NCBI GenBank assembly: GCA_965203475.1
Contig: OZ241890.1
Location: 1,116,001 to 1,180,000 of the forward strand
Length of the DNA stretch: 64,000 nucleotides
Reading direction: 5' to 3'
DNA from: JABDMD01 sp965203475
GTDB lineage: Bacteria > Pseudomonadota > Gammaproteobacteria > UBA4575
Shown here: one piece after another, positions 25,290 through 32,913 of the stretch
Position numbering within the stretch: the stretch's first letter is position 1
Layout of the letters: each line of letters opens with the position of its first letter
Notes under the pieces: generated by a model
Told to the model about the DNA's origin: nothing
Database searches by the model: none
Seen by the model: only the letters and a program-made list of their open reading frames with translations
Position numbers and translations under genes: made by a program

Positions 25290-25772
25290 ATGCAATTTAA
25301 AACTGCAGATCTTTGTGATGAATATGAAGATTCTGTTTCTGTTGCCCAACCTTTATTTCGAGATTATGGAGGAAAAATTTCATTTCATGGAAAAATCGTC
25401 ACCATTAAATGCTTTGAGGATAATTCTTTAGTACGAGAGGCATTAAAATCACCAGGCGATGGAAATGTGCTCGTTGTAGATGGTGAAGGATCTACTCGTC
25501 GAGCATTAGTAGGTGATTTATTGGCTCAAGCTGGGGCTAATAATCAATGGGCAGGAATTGTCGTTAATGGCTGTATTCGTGATTCTGAAGTAATTTCAAC
25601 AATAAACATCGGCTGTAAAGCCATAGGTACATTACCACTTAAAACAGAGAAAAAAGGTCTTGGTGAAAAAAATGTGCCCGTACACTTTGCGGATGTAAAT
25701 TTTATCCCAGACCAATATTTATACGCTGATGAAGATGGAATAATAGTCAGCCCTTCTAATTTATTAGAATAA
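25290..25772 (+). CDS. rraA: Ribonuclease E activity regulator RraA
   Basis: 160 residues (E. coli 161), with the typical N-terminus FKTADLCDEYED, the central GDGNVLVVDGEGSTRRALVGD and GIVVNGCIRDSEVI, and the C-terminal ADEDGIIV. The trimeric protein binds RNase E and slows RNA decay. The family also contains aldolases, but a strict match in length and ends points to the RNase E regulator. It is followed by the metallo-hydrolase after 24 bases, on the same strand. Confidence 0.92.
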   Translation: MQFKTADLCDEYEDSVSVAQPLFRDYGGKISFHGKIVTIKCFEDNSLVREALKSPGDGNVLVVDGEGSTRRALVGDLLAQAGANNQWAGIVVNGCIRDSEVISTINIGCKAIGTLPLKTEKKGLGEKNVPVHFADVNFIPDQYLYADEDGIIVSPSNLLE

Positions 25773-25796
25773 AGTTATATATCATTTCTTAAAAAT

Positions 25797-26750
25797 ATGC
25801 AGTCTACTTTTTATGATTTTGATCATGGGATTACCTGTGTAGACACTCTATACCAACACCCGGGACATACCGCCTGTTATTTATTGATTGAAAACAATCA
25901 TGCTGCATTTGTTGATACTGGAACGGGAAAATCTGTTCCTTACCTATTAGAAATTCTAAAGTTAAAAAATATTTCAATAGAAAATGTCGACTATGTAATA
26001 CCCACCCATGTTCATTTAGACCATGCTGGAGGCGCTGGAAAATTAATGCATGAATTGCCAAATGCAAAACTCGTTATACATCCGCGAGGAGCTAAGCATA
26101 TGGTTGACCCGAACAATCTCATCATTGGTGTCACGACCGTCTATGGCCAGGAAAAATTTAAAGAATTTTTTGGCGAAATCGTCCCGATAGATAAGGAACG
26201 CGTAATAGTTGCAGAAGATAATACTGAAATTAATTTTGCTGGACGATTATTAACGTTTTTAGATACACCGGGACATGCGCGCCATCATTTTTGTGTTTAC
26301 GACAAATTAAGCGAAAGTGTTTTTACTGGCGACACATTTGGTTTGTCTTATCGTGAACTTAAAAATAATAATGCAGATTTTATATTGCCCACTACTACAC
26401 CTGTGCAATTTGAACCTGAGCCATGGTATGACTCAATCGATAAAATCTTAGCACTTAAACCTAAAAATATTTACCTAACCCACTTTGGTCGAATAACGGA
26501 TGTAGAAAACTTAGCCCGACAGTTAAAACAAGATATTGCTAAATATGCCGAAACTACAAAACAATATTTACATCAAGATGATTCCGAAAATAAAATTCGA
26601 AAGGACATAGAAATCTATTTACAAGAAAGATTACAGGCTAGTTATCCTGAAGAAAAAGTAAAAAAATTTATGGCGCTTCTAGAATCCGACTTAAACCTAA
26701 ATGCTGCAGGCTTAAAAGTCTGGCTAACCCGTCTCGAAAAAACATCTTAA
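25797..26750 (+). CDS. MBL-fold metallo-hydrolase
   Basis: 317 residues. The metal motif THVHLDHAGG (H-x-H-x-D-H) at about residues 69-78, the later His (LDTPGHARHH) and Asp (FTGDTFG) and the final His (LTHFG) give the complete two-metal site. The C-terminal 90 residues form an extra helical domain. Substrates of this group range from thioesters to phosphonates and lactones, so none is assigned. It is probably co-transcribed with rraA. Confidence 0.86.
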   Translation: MQSTFYDFDHGITCVDTLYQHPGHTACYLLIENNHAAFVDTGTGKSVPYLLEILKLKNISIENVDYVIPTHVHLDHAGGAGKLMHELPNAKLVIHPRGAKHMVDPNNLIIGVTTVYGQEKFKEFFGEIVPIDKERVIVAEDNTEINFAGRLLTFLDTPGHARHHFCVYDKLSESVFTGDTFGLSYRELKNNNADFILPTTTPVQFEPEPWYDSIDKILALKPKNIYLTHFGRITDVENLARQLKQDIAKYAETTKQYLHQDDSENKIRKDIEIYLQERLQASYPEEKVKKFMALLESDLNLNAAGLKVWLTRLEKTS

Positions 26751-26777
26751 AATAACCCCTCACGCCCCTGAGTGTAT

Positions 26778-26820
26778 GGACGGTGTGCATGGATGCACAA
26801 GTGTCGCAGTAGACAGGAAG
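26778..26820. repeat. Dispersed hairpin repeat, copy of the 61966 element
   Basis: The 43 bases match 61966-62009 with only a few changes. The core is GTGCATGGATGCAC (a perfect dyad) here and GTGCATGGACGCAC there, followed in both by AAGTGTCGC and AGACAGGAAGT. It lies in a gene-free stretch directly before two further related hairpin units. Confidence 0.75.
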
Positions 26821-26989
26821 TATGAGCCGAATCATGAATGATTCGAACAGATTAATCTTTTCTTTTAGAATGTCTGCTAACAACCCAAAATGTGAGTACA
26901 AGGAGGTACGAATATGAGACACATCATGGATGATGTGAACAGAATAATCTTTTCTATTAGAATGTCTGCTATCGGCCCAAAGCGGACGT
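26821..26989. repeat. Two tandem 92-bp-period units with covarying hairpins
   Basis: Unit 1 (26821-26897) and unit 2 (26913-26989) align along their length. Each has a first perfect stem-loop: GAATCAT-GA-ATGATTC in unit 1 and CACATCAT-GG-ATGATGTG in unit 2. Then comes a conserved spacer (gaacag.ttaatcttttc), then AATGTCTGCTA. In unit 2 that pairs with AGCGGACGTT to form a second stem with loop ATCGGCCCA; in unit 1 the second stem has decayed. The paired changes in stem 1 show that structure, not sequence, is kept. Confidence 0.75.
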
Positions 26990-27057
26990 TTAAGTACGGA
27001 CCTATATAATTTGTTATCTAGTTAAGAAATGTACATTATTAATAGTTTTAAAAGCAG

Positions 27058-27429
27058 ATGAATATTGAACAGGAATTACAATTTCTTCAGTATCAAATCT
27101 GGTTCCTAATGGTGCTTTTTATTGCATTCATCGCATTAAATTTCTATTTCCGTATAACAAAAAAGCTGGATGATAAGGATAAACCCGATTTTTCTGAGAT
27201 GTGGTACAAAGGTGATCTTGATAAGCTAATTACATCGTCGAGAAAACGTTTAAGTAATCATCCAAATGATACTGATGCCCTTTTTTGGGGGGCAAAAGCG
27301 TTAATGACCAAGTCAAATTGTCTAGAAGAAGCTAAAAATAATCTAGAGAAACTAAAAAATTCAGAACCGGCCTGGAAGGATCATACTCAAGAGTTAATAG
27401 ATGACATTAAAAAAATGCAAAGTGGCTAA
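27058..27429 (+). CDS. Small membrane-anchored TPR-like protein
   Basis: 123 residues: one N-terminal transmembrane helix (about 14-34, IWFLMVLFIAFIALNFYF), then a cytoplasmic or periplasmic part with one or two TPR-like helical hairpins (GDLDKLITSSRKRLSNHPND, DALFWGAKALM). Not a recognised family. It stands alone between the repeat region and the liv cluster. Confidence 0.5.
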   Translation: MNIEQELQFLQYQIWFLMVLFIAFIALNFYFRITKKLDDKDKPDFSEMWYKGDLDKLITSSRKRLSNHPNDTDALFWGAKALMTKSNCLEEAKNNLEKLKNSEPAWKDHTQELIDDIKKMQSG

Positions 27430-27449
27430 TACGTAGCTATTACATAATA

Positions 27450-27471
27450 TCCGCTATTGGCCGATAGCGGA
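27450..27471. repeat. Perfect hairpin, same motif as repeat unit 2
   Basis: TCCGCTAT, TGGCCG, ATAGCGGA: a perfect 8-bp stem. The sequence closely matches the second hairpin of the repeat at 26961-26989 (GCTATCGGCCCAAAGCGGAC). It lies between the ends of convergent genes, about 25 bases after the TPR-like gene, and may serve as a terminator or be a mobile palindromic repeat. Confidence 0.55.
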
Positions 27472-27564
27472 CATAACCTTCACCTAACTTTAATATGCAA
27501 AAACATGAGGATTTGAGTACGGTGCTAACAAAGCTCACGCGAAAAAGAAATTTTCAGATTTAAG

Positions 27565-28368
27565 TTATACGAAGCAAGGACGACGGCGGTGATAATACTT
27601 CACCCCATCAAATGAAACATCTTTGGCGCCTCCGAGATACATTTCAGCTACGTCAGTAGATTCAAGCAATTCTTTTGAACTTCCTCTTTTCACCACGCGT
27701 CCATTTTCAATTACGTATCCGACGGTTGCATAGCGCAGTGCTACCATGGCATTTTGCTCAGATACCAGGAAGCTAACACCTTCTTCTTCATTAAGGCGTT
27801 TCACAATTTCAAAAATTTGTTCAATAAACTGAGGTGCAAGACCCATAGATGGTTCGTCTAATAAGATTAAACTTGGATTAGCCATTAAGGCTCGACCTAC
27901 AGCAATCATTTGCTGTTCACCGCCTGAACATAAACCACCTGGATTTTTTCGTCGATCTTTAATACGTGGGAACAATTCATATACACGTTCTAATCCACGT
28001 TTAACTTCAGCATCACTCATATTTCTAATGAATGATCCTGTTTTTAAATTCTCTTCAACATTTAAGTGCGCGAAAATATGTCGCCCTTCTAAAACTTGCA
28101 CAACGCCTTGTTTAACCATGTCATACGCATTGTACTTAGAAATATCTTCACCATTTAATTCGATTGAGCCTTTAGTTACCTCTCCACGTTCTGCTTCTAA
28201 CAAACGTGAACAACCTTTGAGTGTAGTTGTTTTACCAGCACCATTAGCGCCCAGTAATGAAACAATCTCACCTTTATTTACATTAAGAGACACACCACGT
28301 AACGCTAAAATTGCGCCACCATAAACGGCTTCAATGTTGTTAATTGATAGTAACGATGTATCACTCAT
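27565..28368 (-). CDS. ABC transporter ATP-binding protein LivF-like
   Basis: 267 residues. Walker A (GANGAGKTTT), signature (CSGGEQQM; Cys replaces the usual first Leu), Walker B (LILLDEPSMGLAP) and the short LivF-type core are present. The C-terminus carries an extra basic tail (KYYHRRRPCFV). It is the second ATPase of a branched-chain/aromatic-acid type importer with the genes at 28486, 29944, 31098 and 32100. A hairpin separates it from the binding-protein gene. Confidence 0.92.
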   Translation of the reverse strand: MSDTSLLSINNIEAVYGGAILALRGVSLNVNKGEIVSLLGANGAGKTTTLKGCSRLLEAERGEVTKGSIELNGEDISKYNAYDMVKQGVVQVLEGRHIFAHLNVEENLKTGSFIRNMSDAEVKRGLERVYELFPRIKDRRKNPGGLCSGGEQQMIAVGRALMANPSLILLDEPSMGLAPQFIEQIFEIVKRLNEEEGVSFLVSEQNAMVALRYATVGYVIENGRVVKRGSSKELLESTDVAEMYLGGAKDVSFDGVKYYHRRRPCFV

Positions 28369-28396
28369 GATCCTATTCCTATTCTTTCACATTTAG

Positions 28397-28446
28397 CTTC
28401 TTCATCAGCCGGGTAATCAAATAGTGATTACCTCGGCCGTGAAGAA
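28397..28446 (-). terminator. Stable stem-loop after the binding-protein gene
   Basis: On the minus strand CTTCA...GCCGAGGTAATCA, five-base loop, TGATTACCCGGC...TGAAG folds into a stem of 12 bp with one mismatch plus an outer 5 bp. It lacks a T-run, so it is more likely an mRNA-stabilising or partial-termination structure between the binding-protein gene and livF than a full terminator. Confidence 0.7.
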
Positions 28447-28485
28447 AAAATGTTTGATTTATATTCTTACAAAACTCCTTAAGGT

Positions 28486-29835
28486 TTATAAGTCAAAATC
28501 ATCATCATTGTTGTCGGCATCGCAAGGACGTGCCGCAATGTTGTTGTCTTTGGCATACTTTTCAGCACCCGCATCAATAATAGATTGTGATAGCGGTACG
28601 TCGCCTTCTATCCAATCCGATACGATGTTCCACTGACGTGCACCGGCATCCCATTGCTGGAATTTCGCTAAGTGTCCGCCTACGTGGTCAAGACAGCTAA
28701 GGTGCATTTCTGGTACCAGACCGGTCGCACCCAGCTCTTCAATACGAGCCGCTGATAGCTTTAAGTTTTCAAAGCCCCAACGGGTCTCTGCACTGGTGAG
28801 TGGACGGTTGCCAAAACGGGCTTGGGCAATCAGTAGGGCTTCTACGTGCACAATGCCTGCCAGTACACCGAGGTTCCAATATACGGAACCAAGACGTGAT
28901 TTGTCTTGAAGGTCGCCCTTACCGGAGCCGTATACGTGCTTGATGATGTCTTGTACGACGGTGAAGTCGGTGCCCGCTGGGTGGGTGGTAATGGCTTGGT
29001 AGCCATCGGCCGCTTTACCGGCTGGGATTACGTCTTCGTCTGAGTTAGACCAGATGTTGCCGATGAGACGGCTTACTGGGTAACCGGTTCGTACTGCGGT
29101 CTGCATGGCTACGGGGTTCATGACACCCCAGCCTCTGAGTAGTACGTAGTCAGGCTTTAGTTTACGAATGTTCAACCATTGAGATTGTTGTTCGTTACCT
29201 GGATGAGGTACTTCTAATGGGTGGTGGGTGCAACCGTGTTTCTCACACATGGCGTCCATGAAGTCGATCGCTTCACGACCGTATGGAGATCCGTGATAGA
29301 GCATGGCAATTTTCTTGCCTTTGAGGTTGGCACGCCCGCCTTCGAGTACGTCACCAATGAAGTGCACCATAATGGAGTGTTCGTCATAGGTGTTGATTCC
29401 AGGCATGAAGTAGTAAGGGAAGATGTCGCCACGCTGGCCCGCGGTCTTGCCGTGGTTCACTGCGATAATCGGCATCTTGTCTTTACGTCCGGTCTCGATT
29501 AATGCGGTTGAAATACCTACGGAGAGTGGATCGAAGAATACAGCACCGCCTTCGCGGTCTTTCAAGCGCTTGTAGCACTCTACACCACGCTCTACGGAGT
29601 ATTCGGTCTCACACTCGGACCAGATCAGTTTGACGCCATTGACGCCTCCAAGTTGGTCGTTGACCAGGTTGTAGTAGTCGAGAATGCCACCAAAATAGCC
29701 CGTTCCTCCAGCCGCGTAGGGACCCACACGGTAACTAGGTATCGGTACGTACATGGTGTCTTCTGCCATTATGCTCGTGCTCACGCCGAGCATCGAGGCT
29801 GTCGCTACTATTAAAATAAGTAGTTTTTTCTTCAT
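28486..29835 (-). CDS. Liv-type ABC transporter substrate-binding protein
   Basis: 449 residues: signal peptide (LLILIVATASMLGVSTSIMA, cleavage about residue 24), then a periplasmic binding domain of the LivJ/amide-binding (Peripla_BP_6-like) group, with PSYRVGPYAAGGTGYFGGIL at the mature start and AVNHGKTAGQRG in the middle. It captures the solute for the LivFGHM importer. The gene is clearly richer in G+C at third positions than its neighbours and is bracketed by stem-loops, both fitting very high expression. The linked acyl-CoA ligase suggests an organic acid, perhaps aromatic, rather than an amino acid as the ligand (inference). Confidence 0.9.
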   Translation of the reverse strand: MKKKLLILIVATASMLGVSTSIMAEDTMYVPIPSYRVGPYAAGGTGYFGGILDYYNLVNDQLGGVNGVKLIWSECETEYSVERGVECYKRLKDREGGAVFFDPLSVGISTALIETGRKDKMPIIAVNHGKTAGQRGDIFPYYFMPGINTYDEHSIMVHFIGDVLEGGRANLKGKKIAMLYHGSPYGREAIDFMDAMCEKHGCTHHPLEVPHPGNEQQSQWLNIRKLKPDYVLLRGWGVMNPVAMQTAVRTGYPVSRLIGNIWSNSDEDVIPAGKAADGYQAITTHPAGTDFTVVQDIIKHVYGSGKGDLQDKSRLGSVYWNLGVLAGIVHVEALLIAQARFGNRPLTSAETRWGFENLKLSAARIEELGATGLVPEMHLSCLDHVGGHLAKFQQWDAGARQWNIVSDWIEGDVPLSQSIIDAGAEKYAKDNNIAARPCDADNNDDDFDL

Positions 29836-29870
29836 GTGTACTCCTCCAAAGAGAGTTTTTTTATTTAAAA

Positions 29871-29924
29871 TAGCTTGCGCAAGCTACTTGGTTTTTTCAC
29901 GTCTGCAAAAAAGCAGACACGAAA
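29871..29924 (-). terminator. Two adjacent hairpins between livM and the binding-protein gene
   Basis: On the minus strand the first is GTCTGC, six T, GCAGAC, with flanking A/T pairing (29896-29924), followed by six A. The second is the palindrome TAGCTTGCGCAAGCTA (29871-29886), followed by TTTTAAATAAAAAAA. They lie 20 and 58 bases after livM and before the binding-protein ribosome site. They could end part of the livM transcripts or protect the downstream mRNA. Confidence 0.6.
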
Positions 29925-29943
29925 AATTTTTAATATTTTTCTT

Positions 29944-31056
29944 CTATGTTGAAAATGGCCAAATTCTTAAACGATGCTTTATTGTATTCCACAAACCTGC
30001 AAATCCCATTGGCTGATAAATTAGAAGCACTACAATAATAGTACCTACAATAATTTTAGAATTATTTTCAATAAATGCGGTATCAAGTGCACCACCACCA
30101 AATACTGCATCACCAAATCTTGTTACAGCAATTGGCCAACCATAAACAAATATTGCTCCCAAGAAAGACCCTAATATTGAACCTAATCCCCCTAGGACAA
30201 TCATAAAAAATACTAAAAAGGATCTTCTTAAGTTGAAAATCATGAAATCTAAATTGCCAATGTAACAATATGAGTACATGGCGCCCGCCACACCGCAGTA
30301 AAAACAACTTACAAAAAACGCATTTAGCTTGGTTCTTCCAACAGGAATTCCAATAACTTTGGCCGCAATATCCATATCTCGCACAGCCATCCAGTTCCTC
30401 CCTGTGGAACTTCGCACCATATTTTTAGCTGCAAGGGTTAAGGCAATCGTTGTAATGAGGGCGATAAAATATCTCCAGATATATGCGTTGTAATCTTTTT
30501 CTAATCCAAAGAAATCAAATACCTGATCCTGAAATGGTAAGAATCGATAATGATGCGGAGGCAAAGCCGCAACACCGGAACTTGTGTAGTTTAAAAAGTA
30601 TGGATAGGCATTAAAGAACCATTCTGCAAAAAACTGTGCACATAAAGTGGAAACCAATAAATAGAACCCTTTTATCCGTAAACTAGGCAAACCAAAAATT
30701 ATTCCAGTTAACCCCGCAACAATGCCCGAACATATAAAAGCTAACCAAACATTCATCCATTCAACACGGAATAAAAGATTAAAAGCAGTAAACGCGCCAA
30801 AACACATAAAACCTGCCGTACCTAATGACAGTTGGCCGGTATAGCCAGAGGCAATATTCAGTCCCAATGTCGCAATAGCCAATGTCATCATCGGTATTAA
30901 TAATGCACTAAACCAATAATCATTAGCCCAAAGTGGTACGACGAAAAACATAAAGGCTATAAAAACCCACATGATCCAGCGATCTTCTCGCACCGGTACC
31001 ATGCGACGATCTTGATCATACGTCTTAACTAATTGGCCAGTTTCTCGATAAAACAT
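29944..31056 (-). CDS. ABC transporter permease LivM-like
   Basis: 370 residues, about nine membrane spans. It has the family signature GLNIASGYTGQLSLGTAGFMCFGAF-type segment near the N-terminus and the EAA-like GRNWMAVRDMDIAAKVIGIPVG loop that docks the ATPase. It pairs with the LivH-like permease at 31098 to form the channel. It follows that gene by 41 bases. Confidence 0.92.
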   Translation of the reverse strand: MFYRETGQLVKTYDQDRRMVPVREDRWIMWVFIAFMFFVVPLWANDYWFSALLIPMMTLAIATLGLNIASGYTGQLSLGTAGFMCFGAFTAFNLLFRVEWMNVWLAFICSGIVAGLTGIIFGLPSLRIKGFYLLVSTLCAQFFAEWFFNAYPYFLNYTSSGVAALPPHHYRFLPFQDQVFDFFGLEKDYNAYIWRYFIALITTIALTLAAKNMVRSSTGRNWMAVRDMDIAAKVIGIPVGRTKLNAFFVSCFYCGVAGAMYSYCYIGNLDFMIFNLRRSFLVFFMIVLGGLGSILGSFLGAIFVYGWPIAVTRFGDAVFGGGALDTAFIENNSKIIVGTIIVVLLIYQPMGFAGLWNTIKHRLRIWPFST

Positions 31057-31097
31057 TTAGTATTTTTTACTGTGTTAAATTTATAATTTAAATTTAG

Positions 31098-32081
31098 TTA
31101 TATCCGTTCAATATCTCGTTCGCCAAAAATTCCAGTGGGTCGAATCAAAATAAATATTAATGCAGTTAGATAAGCCCACCAGTGCTCAATACCCTGCCCT
31201 CCAAACAATCCTGCAAAATAAATTTCACCAAGTTTTTCACTTGCGCCAATAATGAGCCCCCCCACAATACAACCTGGTATTGATGTTAGGCCGCCAATCA
31301 AAATAACCGGCAATCCTTTTAATACGGCCCAGGTTAAGGTGAATGAAATACTTAATCGATCGGCCCATATAAGTCCAACGATGAAAGTAATTACGCCCGT
31401 TACCGCCCACACAATGGCCCAAATTCTTGACAGCGGAATTCCGACAGCTTGCGCCGCCATGTGATCATCGGATACCGCACGCAATGAAAGACCTGTACGC
31501 GTATATTGGAAAAACAAATATAGCCCAAGCACCAAAACGAGTGCTGTTGCTGCCGCAAAGCCATCAAATTTACTCACCAAAATATCCATCCACGGATTGT
31601 CAGGAAAATAATCCGATAAAAAGATAGGATCACTAGGAATACCAAGATCAAGACCATGTACGGCAGAATCCCAGGTTCCCTGCGCAAGACCTTCTAAGAA
31701 GTAATTCAGTCCTACCGTTGCCATAAACAGTGCCAACAAATCCTGGTTGGCCAATGGCCTCATTACCGTACGTTCGATAATGATGCCGATAATGACCATT
31801 ACAATTGTTGTGATTGCAAATGCCAGCCAGAAATTAACTTGGCGTTCGGTCATGCTTACAAACGTTAACGCTGCAAATAACAACATGGTTCCTTGTGCAA
31901 AATTGAATACACCTGAAGATTTATAAACCAGCACGAAACCAATTGCGACGAGTGAATACATCACACCAGAGAGCATTCCACCTATGAGCGTCTCCAACCC
32001 AAACGGAGAAAACATTCCTGAGTTAGGATCTCCAGAAAATATAACGGCAAGCTGAGATAAAATATTTGTTAGTACTTCCAC
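31098..32081 (-). CDS. ABC transporter permease LivH-like
   Basis: 327 residues and about eight spans. It has the LivH pattern GLETLIGGMLSGVMYSLVAIG, VYKSSGVFNFAQGTMLLF and the coupling loop GLSLRAVSDDHMAAQAVGIP. It starts at GTG 32081, 18 bases after livG. It is one of the two channel subunits of the importer. Confidence 0.93.
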   Translation of the reverse strand: MEVLTNILSQLAVIFSGDPNSGMFSPFGLETLIGGMLSGVMYSLVAIGFVLVYKSSGVFNFAQGTMLLFAALTFVSMTERQVNFWLAFAITTIVMVIIGIIIERTVMRPLANQDLLALFMATVGLNYFLEGLAQGTWDSAVHGLDLGIPSDPIFLSDYFPDNPWMDILVSKFDGFAAATALVLVLGLYLFFQYTRTGLSLRAVSDDHMAAQAVGIPLSRIWAIVWAVTGVITFIVGLIWADRLSISFTLTWAVLKGLPVILIGGLTSIPGCIVGGLIIGASEKLGEIYFAGLFGGQGIEHWWAYLTALIFILIRPTGIFGERDIERI

Positions 32082-32099
32082 TTACATCACCAATTAAAT

Positions 32100-32888
32100 C
32101 TAATGACTTACACCCAAATACGCATCAATGACTTTTTGATCGTTTTTAACTTCATCAGGCGAACCATCACCAATTTTAGCACCATAGTCCATAACTACCA
32201 CGTGATCGGATATATCCATGACTACACCCATGTCATGCTCAATGAGAACAATGGTTGTTCCTTTATTGTAATTAATTTCTTGAATGAAACAGGCCATATC
32301 AAGTTTTTCATCTAAATTCATGCCGGCAATGGGTTCATCTAGTAATAACATTTTAGGTTCAGAAGCTAATGCACGACCCAATTCCACCCGTTTTTGCAGT
32401 CCATATGACAATGCAGATACAGGTGTTTTGCGGATGGACTGTAAACCTAAAAACTCAATAATTTCTTCGCAAGCAGCTCTATGTTCCAATTCTTCTCGTC
32501 TCGAACGCCCAATCCCTAAAGCATTTTCTACCCAGGTTGCTTTCATCATCAGATTTCGACCTGTCATAATATTTTCTACCACTGACATTCCAGAAAATAA
32601 TGCAATGTTTTGGAAAGTTCGGCCAATACCCATTACCGCAGCCGAGTGTGGCTTCATTTTTGAAAATTTATGGCCTTCAAATGTAATGGAACCACTTTGT
32701 GGTATATAGACGCCATTAATTACATTCAACATAGAGCTTTTACCGGCGCCATTGGGCCCGATCACAGCACAGATTTCTCCCCGATACACAGTGAAACTAA
32801 TATCTGTGATCGCTTTAGTGCCACCAAATGCTAAATCGATATTTTCGATTATCATGTGTGGCTCTTTGCCGTTTGTTCCGTTGCTCAC
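32100..32888 (-). CDS. ABC transporter ATP-binding protein LivG-like
   Basis: 262 residues, with Walker A (GPNGAGKSSM), the LivG-type FQNIALFSGM Q-loop, signature LSYGLQKRVELG (LSxGxQ form), Walker B (MLLLDEPIAGMN) and the switch His in IEHDMG. The start is GTG 32888. It lies 25 bases after the AMP-ligase gene in the same run, so ligase and importer are likely one operon. Confidence 0.93.
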   Translation of the reverse strand: MSNGTNGKEPHMIIENIDLAFGGTKAITDISFTVYRGEICAVIGPNGAGKSSMLNVINGVYIPQSGSITFEGHKFSKMKPHSAAVMGIGRTFQNIALFSGMSVVENIMTGRNLMMKATWVENALGIGRSRREELEHRAACEEIIEFLGLQSIRKTPVSALSYGLQKRVELGRALASEPKMLLLDEPIAGMNLDEKLDMACFIQEINYNKGTTIVLIEHDMGVVMDISDHVVVMDYGAKIGDGSPDEVKNDQKVIDAYLGVSH

Positions 32889-32913
32889 TCTTATTAGTAC
32901 CTAGTTATATAAC

